Notes: generated by a model from the letters alone, not told the origin. 64,000 nt of DNA from Commensalibacter oyaizuii (GCF_029953265.1 NZ_JASBAO010000001.1:124001-188000); one strand, 5' to 3'. Counted from the stretch's first letter, positions 26,195-34,804 are shown. A program made the numbers and translations.

Positions 26195-27649
26195 ATGCAT
26201 GAAGAAAAAAAAACACCAAATAACTATACGCTTTATTTGTTATATGCTCTGATTATCTTTTTCTTTTATTCCCCATTAATTCTACAGACATTTGCAGTTA
26301 CCGACGACTATTCATTGGTGGAAATCGGTATTAATAAAGCTGGTAGTTTATTGTCTTGGGATATTGCTAATGGACGCCCATTATATGGAATCTTGCAAAA
26401 CTTGATACAGGATCATATGAATACCATCGAGAGACTTTCTTGGTTAAGAGGATTTTCGATCGTAGTAACTGTTATGTTTTGTATCTTTATCCATCGTTTT
26501 TTACTGTATAAAATTCAAATTTCTTCACAAATATTTAAAGATTTTTTGCCTGTTTTTTTAGCTTTTATTCCTCCTATTGTTGTATATAATGCGTGGGCGT
26601 CTTGCTCATTTTTTATGATCGCTGTTTTATGTTCAGGTTGTGCTTATTATTACTTATTTGATGATAACAGGGTAACGTCAGTAGCCAGATTTTTTGGTGC
26701 AACGACAATATTATTATGTTCTTTTTTAATATATCAACCTGCTGGAATGGCATTTATTTATTTTATATTTTTAGGCAATTGTTTGGATGAACGAAAAATA
26801 AAATTTAAAAATATTTTATTAAGTATTATTTCTCTATTCATTGCCATGTTTATCAGCCTTTTAGCGTTAAAAATTTTGCCTAAATTATTGTATGGATACG
26901 TCAATTCTCGTGGTGCATTTAATGATGATATTATTGCCAAGATAAATTGGTTTTTATCCAAGGCTATGGTTAGTGCGGTAAATAACTATAATATTATTCC
27001 TAATCTAGCATATACGATCATCAGTACAATCGTTTTGGTGGCTGGGTTATTCTTTATTACCAAGCAAAATAATGGATTGATAAAGTTAACCTTAACGATT
27101 GTGCTTATGATTGCTGTTATGTTTCCCTCTTTGGTTGCTAAGGAAAGTTGGGCTGCATTTAGGTTGTTAATCGGGCTAGATTTGATTGTAATTACCATTA
27201 TTTTATATACGGTCATTAAAGCTTGTGAGTTCTATTCTTTTGACAAGCATAGTAAATTAATTTTGTTTAGCTTATTGGGGGGTGTGCTTATTTATATGCA
27301 ACATTGCATGGTTCAAGGATTTATTCGTGAACAGCAAGGGGAGTATCAAGCTTTAACGCAAGAATTAACAACAATAGTGCCAAAAGATTTTAATGGTAGA
27401 ATTCGATTTGATCTTTCGAACCCATATTGGAATGCTTTTACCAAAATGCATCAATATGATGAATTTGGGGTAGTCTCTATGCAAAAGGAGTGGGCTGTAA
27501 AAGGGATGATGGCATCAGTTAAAAAAGCAAAAGGTTTATCTTTTCAAACTGATGGAGATATGATTTTAAAACCTGGCGAAGTTTGTCAGAATGATTGTAT
27601 TTTAATTCACCCAGGCAGTTTGTTAAAAAAAGCATCAATGTATAAATAA
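26195..27649 (+). CDS. GtrII-like polytopic glucosyltransferase
   Basis: A 484-residue integral membrane protein with about 9-11 hydrophobic helices followed by a soluble tail of about 110 residues. It resembles the GtrII family (serotype-converting transferases that move glucose from undecaprenyl-phosphate onto O-antigen in the periplasm): the early loop FAVTDDYSLVEIG carries the acidic pair, and ANGRPLYGILQNLI follows. With gtrA beside it, surface-polysaccharide modification is likely, but the usual cytoplasmic partner gtrB is not in the window. The start ATG 26195 lacks a strong Shine-Dalgarno. Pfam-level assignment is by recollection of the family pattern, so moderate confidence. Confidence 0.72.
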   Translation: MHEEKKTPNNYTLYLLYALIIFFFYSPLILQTFAVTDDYSLVEIGINKAGSLLSWDIANGRPLYGILQNLIQDHMNTIERLSWLRGFSIVVTVMFCIFIHRFLLYKIQISSQIFKDFLPVFLAFIPPIVVYNAWASCSFFMIAVLCSGCAYYYLFDDNRVTSVARFFGATTILLCSFLIYQPAGMAFIYFIFLGNCLDERKIKFKNILLSIISLFIAMFISLLALKILPKLLYGYVNSRGAFNDDIIAKINWFLSKAMVSAVNNYNIIPNLAYTIISTIVLVAGLFFITKQNNGLIKLTLTIVLMIAVMFPSLVAKESWAAFRLLIGLDLIVITIILYTVIKACEFYSFDKHSKLILFSLLGGVLIYMQHCMVQGFIREQQGEYQALTQELTTIVPKDFNGRIRFDLSNPYWNAFTKMHQYDEFGVVSMQKEWAVKGMMASVKKAKGLSFQTDGDMILKPGEVCQNDCILIHPGSLLKKASMYK

Positions 27650-27664
27650 TTTACACCGTATAAA

Positions 27665-27690
27665 GAAAAAGGGATTTTAATCCCTTTTTC
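27665..27690. terminator. Bidirectional terminator between gtrII-like gene and fbaB
   Basis: GAAAAAGGGATT (27665-27676) / AATCCCTTTTTC (27679-27690), perfect and symmetric, with A-runs and T-runs on the outer arms so that it can work in both directions between these convergent genes. Confidence 0.85.
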
Positions 27691-27715
27691 ATAAATTATT
27701 TGATAAAAGTTTAAA

Positions 27716-28633
27716 TTATCCTTTAAAAATATCAATAATTTTGTCTAGCATTGCTAGAGCATCTTCTCGTTTACGTTGGAATGTATTTCTGCCAATAATT
27801 GCACCACTTGCACCACCGTCTTTCAAGCCTTGAAACGTTTCAAAGAGGCTGGCTTCACTGGTTTGTTCTCCACCTGAAAATAAGACCAAGCGACGTCCCG
27901 CAAAGGCAGATTGCATAATATGTTCAGCTCGCTTAGCAAGAGTTGATACATCAATTTTTTGTTCTTCATACACTTTTTTGGCTGCAGGCAAACATAAGTG
28001 CGAGGTTGGTGGCTTTACCTTAATAATATGTGCCCCTAATTGTGCGGCAATATGCGCAGCATAGGCACAAATATCAACGGCCGTTTCCCCAGCTTTGTCT
28101 AAGAACGGGCCGCCACGGGGATAACTCCACACAACAACAATCAATCCAGATTCTTTGGCTTCTCGTGTTAATTCTTGCAAAATATCAATTTGTTCATAAC
28201 AGTAATCACTGCCAGGATAGATTGTGTATCCAATCCCTGCACATCCTAAGCGAACAGCTTCTTTGACAGATCCTGTAATGGCTTGGTTTTTTACATCATT
28301 AAGACTGTTGGCATTATTTAATTTTAAAATAGTTGGGATCTGATCACCATAACTAATGGCACCACACTCAAGTGCCCCTAAAGGAGCAGCATACGCATTT
28401 AATCCAGCATCAATAGCCATTTTATAGTGATAATGGGGATCATACGCTGCAGGGTTGGCAGCAAAAGAACGGGCAGGGCCATGCTCCATACCTTGATCAA
28501 CAGGCAATATGATTAATTTACCCGTACCAGCTAATTTTCCGTGCATTAATACTCGGGCAAGATTTATTTTTGTACTTGCATTATCTGTTTCATAATTATC
28601 GAGAATACGCTTAACCTGAGGAGTGAGTTTCAT
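27716..28633 (-). CDS. fbaB: Class I fructose-bisphosphate aldolase (DhnA/FbaB type)
   Basis: Cleaves fructose-1,6-bisphosphate to DHAP and glyceraldehyde-3-phosphate by a Schiff-base mechanism. Family segments include LIILPVDQGMEHGPARSF, AAPLGALECGA, VWSYPRGG, AQLGAHIIKVKPP (with the likely Schiff-base Lys) and VLFSGGEQTSE. The frame is open upstream to 28747, but that extension overlaps the neighbouring gene and has no ribosome site. ATG 28633 has AGG 9 bases upstream and gives 305 residues; ATG 28639 is the alternative. It is isolated between terminator-like DNA and a conserved hypothetical gene. Confidence 0.93.
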   Translation of the reverse strand: MKLTPQVKRILDNYETDNASTKINLARVLMHGKLAGTGKLIILPVDQGMEHGPARSFAANPAAYDPHYHYKMAIDAGLNAYAAPLGALECGAISYGDQIPTILKLNNANSLNDVKNQAITGSVKEAVRLGCAGIGYTIYPGSDYCYEQIDILQELTREAKESGLIVVVWSYPRGGPFLDKAGETAVDICAYAAHIAAQLGAHIIKVKPPTSHLCLPAAKKVYEEQKIDVSTLAKRAEHIMQSAFAGRRLVLFSGGEQTSEASLFETFQGLKDGGASGAIIGRNTFQRKREDALAMLDKIIDIFKG

Positions 28634-28721
28634 GCTCATGAACCTGATTATAAATAAAAATTCAAACTTCGAGCAAATTCTATTATGCTTATTCGAAAAG
28701 GTCCATTCATATTCTAGTGAG

Positions 28722-29180
28722 TTATAAGTTCTTTTTTTTAAATACAAGTTGCGTTAAATCAAAACTGTATGGTTTTTGTGTGATGACCTGTGCGTGTATT
28801 TGCTGGGCACGATCTTGAATTACCGATAATTGTGGGGAGGACGAATCGAATAAAATATGACGTTGCCCAAGCCGTAATGCCGCCATTGCTAAACCCCCGT
28901 GGTCACCGCAATCTAAAATGTTTGTGGCAATATTATTTGATAATATAGGGCTGGCTCGTGTTACAAAAGATTGCCACCAACGCACACCAAGATAAGTGAT
29001 TGCGTTTTCTGGAGAGATAAGGTTAATGGAAAAACTTGTCTTTTTTATGATTTCAGCAATAAAATAGATGTGTGCAATATGATTAACAATAAAATGTGGT
29101 GTTGTGGAATACAAAAAGTAATCTTTGAGAGATTTTAAAAATAATCTTTCTTGTGAAAAAAAATATGGATTAGTAATCAT
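28722..29180 (-). CDS. Conserved-looking hypothetical protein
   Basis: A 152-residue protein I do not recognise. It has no signal peptide or membrane helix. The segment NILDCGDHGGLAMAALRLGQRHILFDSSSPQLSVIQDRAQQIHAQVI resembles a degenerate nucleotide- or SAM-binding beta-alpha-beta unit (GDHGGLA in place of G-x-G-x-G), so a truncated methyltransferase-like fold is one possibility. It ends 88 bp before the chosen fbaB start and is co-directional, so the two may be co-transcribed. Codon use and AT content match the surroundings. Confidence 0.65.
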   Translation of the reverse strand: MITNPYFFSQERLFLKSLKDYFLYSTTPHFIVNHIAHIYFIAEIIKKTSFSINLISPENAITYLGVRWWQSFVTRASPILSNNIATNILDCGDHGGLAMAALRLGQRHILFDSSSPQLSVIQDRAQQIHAQVITQKPYSFDLTQLVFKKKNL

Positions 29181-29320
29181 TATTACAGTACATCTTATTT
29201 TTGATAAGCGAAGGTTATAGTATAATTAATTAAATGACCTAGTATGATTGAGTTAAGTCGATTAGTTTAATACCGTATAATAAAATTATTTGCTGGATAC
29301 AACAGTAGGGATGAAAAGAC

Positions 29321-29617
29321 GTGGTGCAATCAAAAAACATTGATATGGAAATACCAGAAGCTGATGATGTCATATCTGACTCTTTTAATGCGATTGACCC
29401 TTCAGAACAACGTTTAGAAAAAGCACTTAGTTGTATAGAAGAATTTTTAATTGAACATAATAATAAAGAAAATGAACAGTCATCTTTACAACAAAAAGAG
29501 ATTGTTTTAGCCAATTTAGATATGTTGATTGCACGTGTACAAGATGTATTATCAAAAGTCAGTGAAGCAGATATAAATAATCTTGGTTACGATTCTTTTT
29601 CGACCGAGCAAAAATAG
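29321..29617 (+). CDS. Small acidic coiled-coil protein upstream of zapA
   Basis: A 98-residue hydrophilic, acidic protein with predicted helical heptads (RLEKALSCIEEFLIEHNN, and EIVLANLDMLIARVQDVLSKVSEADI). The start is GTG 29321 with AGGG about 10 bases upstream; a second GTG follows at 29324. It lies 10 bp before zapA, and small coiled-coil genes in this spot are common in Alphaproteobacteria, so a role with ZapA in division is plausible but unproven. An open frame exists on the opposite strand here; the plus-strand reading is preferred because of the tight linkage to zapA. Confidence 0.65.
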   Translation: MVQSKNIDMEIPEADDVISDSFNAIDPSEQRLEKALSCIEEFLIEHNNKENEQSSLQQKEIVLANLDMLIARVQDVLSKVSEADINNLGYDSFSTEQK

Positions 29618-29627
29618 AGAATACTGA

Positions 29628-29969
29628 ATGGCACAAATAACAATTTCTATCAATGGATATGGCTATACTGTTGGATGTGGTGAAGGACAAGAGGCACATT
29701 TGCAGGAAATGGCCAAGCTGGTTGAAGCTCATATCGATTTAATTCGCCAAATTGGCGGGCAAAGCGGTGAGGGCAAACTATTAGCTTTGGCAAGCTTGTT
29801 GATGGCAGATAAGTTGCATGATTTGGAAGCGTATGTTCAATCCCTAGAAAAGAAGGTGGACGAGCAAAAATTAAAACAGCTTCGTAAAGAAAATAACCAA
29901 CTGAAAAAAAGACTAGAAACTTTGGCTGATCGCGCTGAAGCTATTGCAGAAAAACTTAATATAGCATAA
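29628..29969 (+). CDS. zapA: Cell division protein ZapA
   Basis: ZapA bundles FtsZ protofilaments and stabilises the Z-ring. The 113-residue protein has the N-terminal globular domain ITISINGYGYTVGCGEGQEAHLQEMAKLVEAHID and a C-terminal coiled coil (LHDLEAYVQSLEKKVDEQKLKQLRKENNQLKKRLETLADRAE, read in segments). It is followed immediately by 6S RNA and the 5-FCL gene, the classical zapA-ssrS-fau arrangement of proteobacteria, which strengthens the call. Confidence 0.93.
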   Translation: MAQITISINGYGYTVGCGEGQEAHLQEMAKLVEAHIDLIRQIGGQSGEGKLLALASLLMADKLHDLEAYVQSLEKKVDEQKLKQLRKENNQLKKRLETLADRAEAIAEKLNIA

Positions 29970-29976
29970 AATAAAA

Positions 29977-30137
29977 TTATGGGGCTGCCTGGTTTGTTAG
30001 GTAATTCATCTCCTGGGCCGATAACAACTTCCTAGGGAACTGGCGCTGACGTGATCGTGGTCTCGTTATACTGGTACCCACCTGTATTGCACAGGTCCGG
30101 AAGAGTTGATAGACCGACGGCCAAGGTGGCTTCATAA
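29977..30137 (+). ncRNA. ssrS: 6S RNA
   Basis: The sequence between zapA and the 5-FCL gene is visibly more G+C-rich than flanking DNA and folds as 6S RNA. The closing stem pairs TTATGGGGCTGCCTGG (29977-29992) with CCAAGGTGGCTTCATAA (30121-30137), interrupted by one bulged A; G-U pairs are included. The interior has the long imperfect duplex and central bulge expected of a mimic of an open promoter. Length of about 161 nt and the zapA-ssrS-fau synteny match alphaproteobacterial 6S RNAs. It binds RNA polymerase sigma-70 holoenzyme and dampens transcription in stationary phase. Ends are approximate. Confidence 0.85.
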
Positions 30138-30153
30138 TAGCATAGATGTATGT

Positions 30154-30726
30154 ATGGGTGATACTATTCAAATAAAAGAACAGCTTCGTTGCAAAATGCA
30201 ACAACTAAGAAGTCAGAAATACTCGTTTCACGTTGACCATACTGTTTTTCTTCTTCAAAATATGTTTAAATTGGTAACATCTACTTGTAAGCAAGGCGAT
30301 GTTGTTGCTTGTTTTTGGCCTTTAGAGGGTGAGGCCGATCTAAGACCTTTGGTAAATCAGCTATTTCATCAGGGGTACAAAATTGCTTTGCCCAAGACAC
30401 CTCCCAAAGGGTTACCTTTATGTTTTTATACTTGGTATCCAGATGCTTCAATGGTGGTGGGGCGGTATAAAACAATTTATCCTGATACCTCAGTCGTAGC
30501 ACCAGATTTCATATTTGTACCATTATTAGCATTTGATTTGTTTGGAAATCGATTGGGGTATGGTGGGGGATATTATGATCGTACGCTGCAATGTTTTCCA
30601 AACGCAAAGGTCGCTGGAGTAGCGTTTTCATATCAAGAGGTGCCTTGTGTGCCTACAGAGATGTACGATTATAAGCTGCCTATTATTGTCACAGAAGCGA
30701 AAATTATACATATTAAAAAGGGTTAA
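30154..30726 (+). CDS. fau: 5-formyltetrahydrofolate cyclo-ligase
   Basis: Converts 5-formyl-THF to 5,10-methenyl-THF with ATP. About 190 residues with the N-terminal helix containing KMQQLRSQKYS, the substrate region ACFWPLEGEADLRPL, and the C-terminal signature PLLAFDLFGNRLGYGGGYYDRTL. The frame opens earlier at 30106, but that would overlap 6S RNA; ATG 30154 fits the family length. It is 2 bp from the next gene, so translationally linked to it. Close linkage to 6S RNA means processing of a shared transcript is likely. Confidence 0.93.
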   Translation: MGDTIQIKEQLRCKMQQLRSQKYSFHVDHTVFLLQNMFKLVTSTCKQGDVVACFWPLEGEADLRPLVNQLFHQGYKIALPKTPPKGLPLCFYTWYPDASMVVGRYKTIYPDTSVVAPDFIFVPLLAFDLFGNRLGYGGGYYDRTLQCFPNAKVAGVAFSYQEVPCVPTEMYDYKLPIIVTEAKIIHIKKG

Positions 30727-30728
30727 AG

Positions 30729-31556
30729 GTGCGTATTGTTTTTTTGGGTGACATTGTTGGTCGTAGCGGTAGAGAGGTTATTTTTAAAGAATTACCCGTA
30801 CTAAAACAGCAATTGCGTATTGATGGGGTGGTTGTTAACGGGGAAAATGCAAGTCATGGTTTTGGTCTTTCCCCAGCAATTGCAACGGATTTATTTAAAT
30901 CAGGGGTTGATGTCATTACATTGGGCAATCATAGTTGGGATAGAAAGGATTTAATTCCATTTATTCAAAATGAACCCCGTATTATCCGACCTTTAAATTA
31001 CCCACCTAAAACACCGGGCCTTGGTTATTATATCACTACGTTACGTGCCAACAGGAAGATGTTGGTTATCAATGCAATGGGGCGGCTATTTATGGAGCCT
31101 TTGGATGATCCATTTCGTATGATTGATGAGTTGTTATCTAGATATCGATTGGGTAAAGAAGTTCATATGATTTTGGTCGATATTCATGCCGAGGCTACAA
31201 GCGAGAAGACAGCTTTGGCCCACTATTTAGATGGCAGAGTATCTGTAGTTGTGGGTACACATACCCATGTTCCAACTGCTGATTACCGTATATTGCCATC
31301 TGGAACAGCATTTCAAACAGATGCCGGCATGTGCGGTGATTATAATAGCGTTATTGGCATGCAGAAAGATGCTGCTATTTATCGCTTTATCACAAAAATG
31401 CCAGGGATACGCTTTGCACCAGCCGAGGGACAGGCAACGTTATGTGGATTGGTCGTACAAATTGATGATGCAACGGGACATGCCCAACGTGTTGCCCCCA
31501 TTAGAATTGGCGGTGAATTAGACTCTGTTGTTCCAGATTGGGGGCCTGAACGTTAA
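30729..31556 (+). CDS. YmdB-type metallophosphoesterase
   Basis: A 275-residue calcineurin-like phosphoesterase of the TIGR00282/YmdB family (cyclic-nucleotide phosphodiesterase activity is reported for the Bacillus member). Metal-binding motifs: FLGDIVGRSGR near the start, NGENASHGFG, TLGNHSWDRKD, DIHAEATSEK and GTHTHVPTAD. The start is GTG 30729, 2 bp after the fau stop, with AAAGG overlapping the fau end as ribosome site. It forms an operon with fau. Confidence 0.9.
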   Translation: MRIVFLGDIVGRSGREVIFKELPVLKQQLRIDGVVVNGENASHGFGLSPAIATDLFKSGVDVITLGNHSWDRKDLIPFIQNEPRIIRPLNYPPKTPGLGYYITTLRANRKMLVINAMGRLFMEPLDDPFRMIDELLSRYRLGKEVHMILVDIHAEATSEKTALAHYLDGRVSVVVGTHTHVPTADYRILPSGTAFQTDAGMCGDYNSVIGMQKDAAIYRFITKMPGIRFAPAEGQATLCGLVVQIDDATGHAQRVAPIRIGGELDSVVPDWGPER

Positions 31557-31581
31557 TTAATAAAGTAGGATAAGTTAAAAG

Positions 31582-32853
31582 TTAACGACGTAAAAGAATA
31601 TAATTGATCGTTAAATCTAGCTCGAAATGATCGGGTAAATCAGGTGGAATTTTAGGTAAAGTAGCACCTCGAAACATACCAGTGATTGCGGTGTCTAAAG
31701 CATCAGAACCAGATGAGTTGGTTAAAGTAACAGAAGTAACTTGTCCATCTCTGCTTATAGCAACGTGAACTGATGGACTGCCGGCTTCACCATTTTTTAG
31801 AGCCTCTATTGGATAATACATATGGCGTTGGATCCAATTATTGAGTGCTTGCCCATAATCGTCACTGACCCCTTTAATGCTAATTTTAGCAGCATAGGGG
31901 ACATTAATTTTACCATTTTTGACCAAGGGGCCTGTTGATAAATCAATACTGGATCGTGATCCTTGAGGTATCTTTTTGGTTGCAGCATGACGTTTTGATT
32001 TGCTTGGATTTTCACTAAAATCCAAATTGCTCATATTTGCAAAGGGCGAATTGCTTTGAGGCGTTGTACGACGTTGGGGGATACGCTTTTGACGTGGCGG
32101 GGTATAACGATAGGCATAAGTATGATTTTTGGTAGGTTGCTTTTTTGTATTATTTGTTTTTTCCTTTGGCACAGGAATAGGATCGGCATTGGCTTTAGGT
32201 ATAGTTTGCTCTATTGGTGGTGCAGATAGTTCCTCATTGGTTGGGGAAGGGGGTGGCAAAGGTTTTGTATTTTCTGGTGGGGATATGGTTTTGGCCTGTT
32301 GTTGAGAGGGCGGTGGAAGAGGTTTTCCATCTTCGCCATTTAAGCCTTCTCCTGTAAGGCCGCTGCTACCAGTATTTTGGGGAAGGAAGACCATGTCTAC
32401 TGGTTGCCCTTGTTCATTATTACCTTTGAAACTGGGTTCAAAGAATTTTATAAATACGATAATAGCACTGACTAAAATAAGAAGATGAATAATAGTAGAA
32501 GCAATCGAGCCAGAACTTGGAAAAAACCGTTTCTTTTCTACTTTGGGATACAGAGAATGTAAGTGAAAGGACGAAGGCAAATCAGAAGAAGGCACGTAGG
32601 AATTAAAAGCAAGACCAGTTGTGTGATGAACTGATGTTCGAGAATCAGCAGGTTCTTTATGTAGTAAATGATGACCTGTTAATAATATGACATAAGTCGT
32701 CGGACGGCTTACGAATTCGGAGGATTTCAGCCTTTTAATAAATTCTGGGCGTAAATAAGCATCAGGTGATGAAGGAATGATGTAACCGACAAAACGATCA
32801 TAGTGATGAGCCGTAACTGTTTTATATATAAGGGGTCGGTTTTTATGGGTCAT
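31582..32853 (-). CDS. TonB-like energy transducer with long cytoplasmic N terminus
   Basis: A 423-residue protein. The last 100 residues form a TonB C-terminal domain (GQALNNWIQRHMYYPIEALKNGEAGSPSVHVAISRDGQVTSVTLTNSSGSDALDTAI read in segments), the middle is a Pro/Lys/Gln-rich spacer with PPPSQQQ and PPPSPTNE, and a single membrane helix lies at about 120-140 (STIIHLLILVSAIIVFIKFF). Ordinary TonB starts with its anchor near residue 10-30; here about 115 residues precede it, rich in His, Ser, Tyr and Pro. No exbB/exbD lies beside it. Role inferred: coupling proton-motive force to TonB-dependent receptors or a specialised variant. Confidence 0.8.
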   Translation of the reverse strand: MTHKNRPLIYKTVTAHHYDRFVGYIIPSSPDAYLRPEFIKRLKSSEFVSRPTTYVILLTGHHLLHKEPADSRTSVHHTTGLAFNSYVPSSDLPSSFHLHSLYPKVEKKRFFPSSGSIASTIIHLLILVSAIIVFIKFFEPSFKGNNEQGQPVDMVFLPQNTGSSGLTGEGLNGEDGKPLPPPSQQQAKTISPPENTKPLPPPSPTNEELSAPPIEQTIPKANADPIPVPKEKTNNTKKQPTKNHTYAYRYTPPRQKRIPQRRTTPQSNSPFANMSNLDFSENPSKSKRHAATKKIPQGSRSSIDLSTGPLVKNGKINVPYAAKISIKGVSDDYGQALNNWIQRHMYYPIEALKNGEAGSPSVHVAISRDGQVTSVTLTNSSGSDALDTAITGMFRGATLPKIPPDLPDHFELDLTINYILLRR

Positions 32854-33013
32854 TCAATTGTAATTCTTTGCCTATGTTAAAAAAGAGAAAAAGAATAAGA
32901 ACAAGTCCTTTGATTAAGCTACATTATGGAAATAGTATTTTGAATATATCTTTGTTACTTTAATATCTATTGGTTTTACAATGTTTTTTTAACAAAAGAT
33001 AGAGTGATCGTGT

Positions 33014-33673
33014 ATGCGTATTAATAAAGAACAGCTAGAAAAAGCAGCTGCTTTTCTTTGTGATATTGATAAAGACTTAGCACTGGTTATAGAGCGAGAA
33101 CAAACATGTCGCTTACAAATCAAAAATGAAACATCTATTTATCACGCATTGCTAAAAGCCATTGCTGGTCAGCAGTTGCATGCCAAAGCTGCAGAAGCAA
33201 TTTTATCACGGTTAAAATCATATAATGACGGTGAATTACCAACACCAGAACAACTGTTAAGTCATGACGAGTTAAAGCTGCGTGCATGTGGGTTTTCGTC
33301 ACGTAAAATCACCAGCTTGTATCACTTATCACAAGCAACAATAAAAGGGATGGTTCCGACATATGATCAGGCTCAACTATTATCTGATCAAGAACTTATT
33401 GATTTATTAACCCAACTGCCAGGAATTGGCCCATGGACGGTTGAAATGGTCTTAATTTTTACTTTGGGTCGACTGGACGTGATGCCTATTAATGATTTTG
33501 GTATACGCGAGGGATGGAAAATCTGTAAAGGTCTGACAACACAACCCACACCGAAACAATTAAAAGAGTTAACACGGTGTTGGAGTCCATACCGGTCGGT
33601 AGGGGCTTGGTATTTATGGCGTGCAGCAGAACAAAAAAAGCCAGTGAATAAACAAAATCCACTGACCCTATAG
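33014..33673 (+). CDS. DNA-3-methyladenine glycosylase (AlkA/HhH-GPD family)
   Basis: A 219-residue base-excision enzyme removing alkylated purines. The helix-hairpin-helix LPGIGPWTVEMVLIF is at 135-149, the catalytic Asp161 is in VMPINDFGIREG, and HALLKAIAGQQLHAKAAEAI near 44-63 is the usual dimer/AGQQ segment. It lacks the N-terminal AlkA_N domain of E. coli AlkA, so it is closer to the short MagA-like form. It converges with the quinone oxidoreductase gene, 14 bp apart. Confidence 0.9.
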   Translation: MRINKEQLEKAAAFLCDIDKDLALVIEREQTCRLQIKNETSIYHALLKAIAGQQLHAKAAEAILSRLKSYNDGELPTPEQLLSHDELKLRACGFSSRKITSLYHLSQATIKGMVPTYDQAQLLSDQELIDLLTQLPGIGPWTVEMVLIFTLGRLDVMPINDFGIREGWKICKGLTTQPTPKQLKELTRCWSPYRSVGAWYLWRAAEQKKPVNKQNPLTL

Positions 33674-33687
33674 AGTGAACAAAACAA

Positions 33688-34686
33688 TTATGTTGTTAAG
33701 TCTAATAGGATTTTTCCACTATGCGTGCCTTGCTCCATAATTTCATGAGCCTTTTGTACTTGGTCGAAAGGTAAAACTTGATGAATAACGGGGGTGATTT
33801 TACGTTTCGATAATAAGGGCCATACATGTTCGTATAATGCTTTGGCGATTTGCCCTTTAAATTGAATAGAGCGTGGACGTAAAGTGCTGCCTGATAAAGT
33901 TAATCGTTTGGTAACGATTTTGGCAAGGTTTACATCGTTGGCTTTGATACCGCCTTGGAAAGAAATGATAATTAGGCGTCCGTCTTCTTGTAAGGCTTGG
34001 ATATTTTTGTTTAAATAGGCAGCACCCATAATATCTAAAATAATATTAACGCCTTTATGTTGCGTTAATTCCAAAATTCGTTCTACGAAATCTTCTTCTG
34101 TATAATTAATATAATCTGTTGCCCCTATTTTTTTGCACATGTCGCCTTTTTGTGCATTGCCAACCGTTGTATAAACTGTTGCCCCGAAATGGTGGGCTAA
34201 TTGGATGGCGGTTGTGCCGATGCCTCCACTCCCGCCATGGACTAATAACTGATCGCCAGCTTGTAAATGGCCAATTTCAAATAAATTCGTCCAAACCGTA
34301 AAAAAGGTTTCAGGTAAAGCTGCAGCTTCAAAGGCCGTAAAACCTTTTGGCCAAGGCAGACATTGCTGTTGGGGAACAGTGCAATATTGCGCATATCCCC
34401 CACCATTGGTTAAAGCGCAGACAAGATCACCTGGCTTAAAAACAGAATGTGTTGGAGCCTGAACAACTTCACCTGCAATCTCTAATCCTAATAATGGGCT
34501 GCTATTGGGTGGTGGCGGATATAATCCCTTGCGTTGCATTAAATCGGGTCTGTTGATACCTGCCACCATTACACGAACAAGAATTTCCCCTGTGTTGCAT
34601 TTTGGAATGGGAAGATTAGTCATTGTTAACGTTTCTGGTCCACCAGGTGTATGAACAACAATGGCTTTCATTTCTTGTGTATTCAT
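33688..34686 (-). CDS. NAD(P)H-quinone oxidoreductase (zinc-free MDR family)
   Basis: A 332-residue medium-chain reductase of the quinone oxidoreductase/PIG3 type. The Rossmann loop is VHGGSGGIGTTAIQLAHHFGA (near 150), then TVGNAQKGDMCKKIGA for cofactor selection, and EEDF. The structural and catalytic zinc Cys residues of alcohol dehydrogenases are absent, as expected for this branch. ATG 34686 has AAGG 8 bases upstream; ATG 34671 is an in-frame alternative. It is divergent from ruvX across a gap holding a near-perfect 34-bp palindrome. Confidence 0.9.
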   Translation of the reverse strand: MNTQEMKAIVVHTPGGPETLTMTNLPIPKCNTGEILVRVMVAGINRPDLMQRKGLYPPPPNSSPLLGLEIAGEVVQAPTHSVFKPGDLVCALTNGGGYAQYCTVPQQQCLPWPKGFTAFEAAALPETFFTVWTNLFEIGHLQAGDQLLVHGGSGGIGTTAIQLAHHFGATVYTTVGNAQKGDMCKKIGATDYINYTEEDFVERILELTQHKGVNIILDIMGAAYLNKNIQALQEDGRLIIISFQGGIKANDVNLAKIVTKRLTLSGSTLRPRSIQFKGQIAKALYEHVWPLLSKRKITPVIHQVLPFDQVQKAHEIMEQGTHSGKILLDLTT

Positions 34687-34770
34687 GTGGGTTTGCCTTA
34701 TTAAATATTATATTTTGTCGATATAATCATATTATACGTAGAAAAAGATAAAAAAATAAAAATAAAAAAT

Positions 34771-34804
34771 ATATTAGTATGGTATGGCCATACCGTACTA
34801 ATAT
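34771..34804. promoter_or_regulatory. 34-bp near-perfect palindrome between divergent genes
   Basis: Arms ATATTAGTATGGTATGG (34771-34787) and CCATACCGTACTAATAT (34788-34804) are abutting inverted repeats with one mismatched pair (a G-T wobble). It lies 21 bp before ruvX and 85 bp before the oxidoreductase gene. Lack of a loop and of a T-run argues against a terminator; a dimeric repressor or redox-sensor site is plausible (inference). Confidence 0.6.

Noticed and set aside
29239-29514. Minus-strand frame of 91 codons opposite the small gene before zapA
   Set aside because: The plus-strand reading is tightly linked to zapA and has a ribosome site and coiled-coil pattern; the minus frame has neither.
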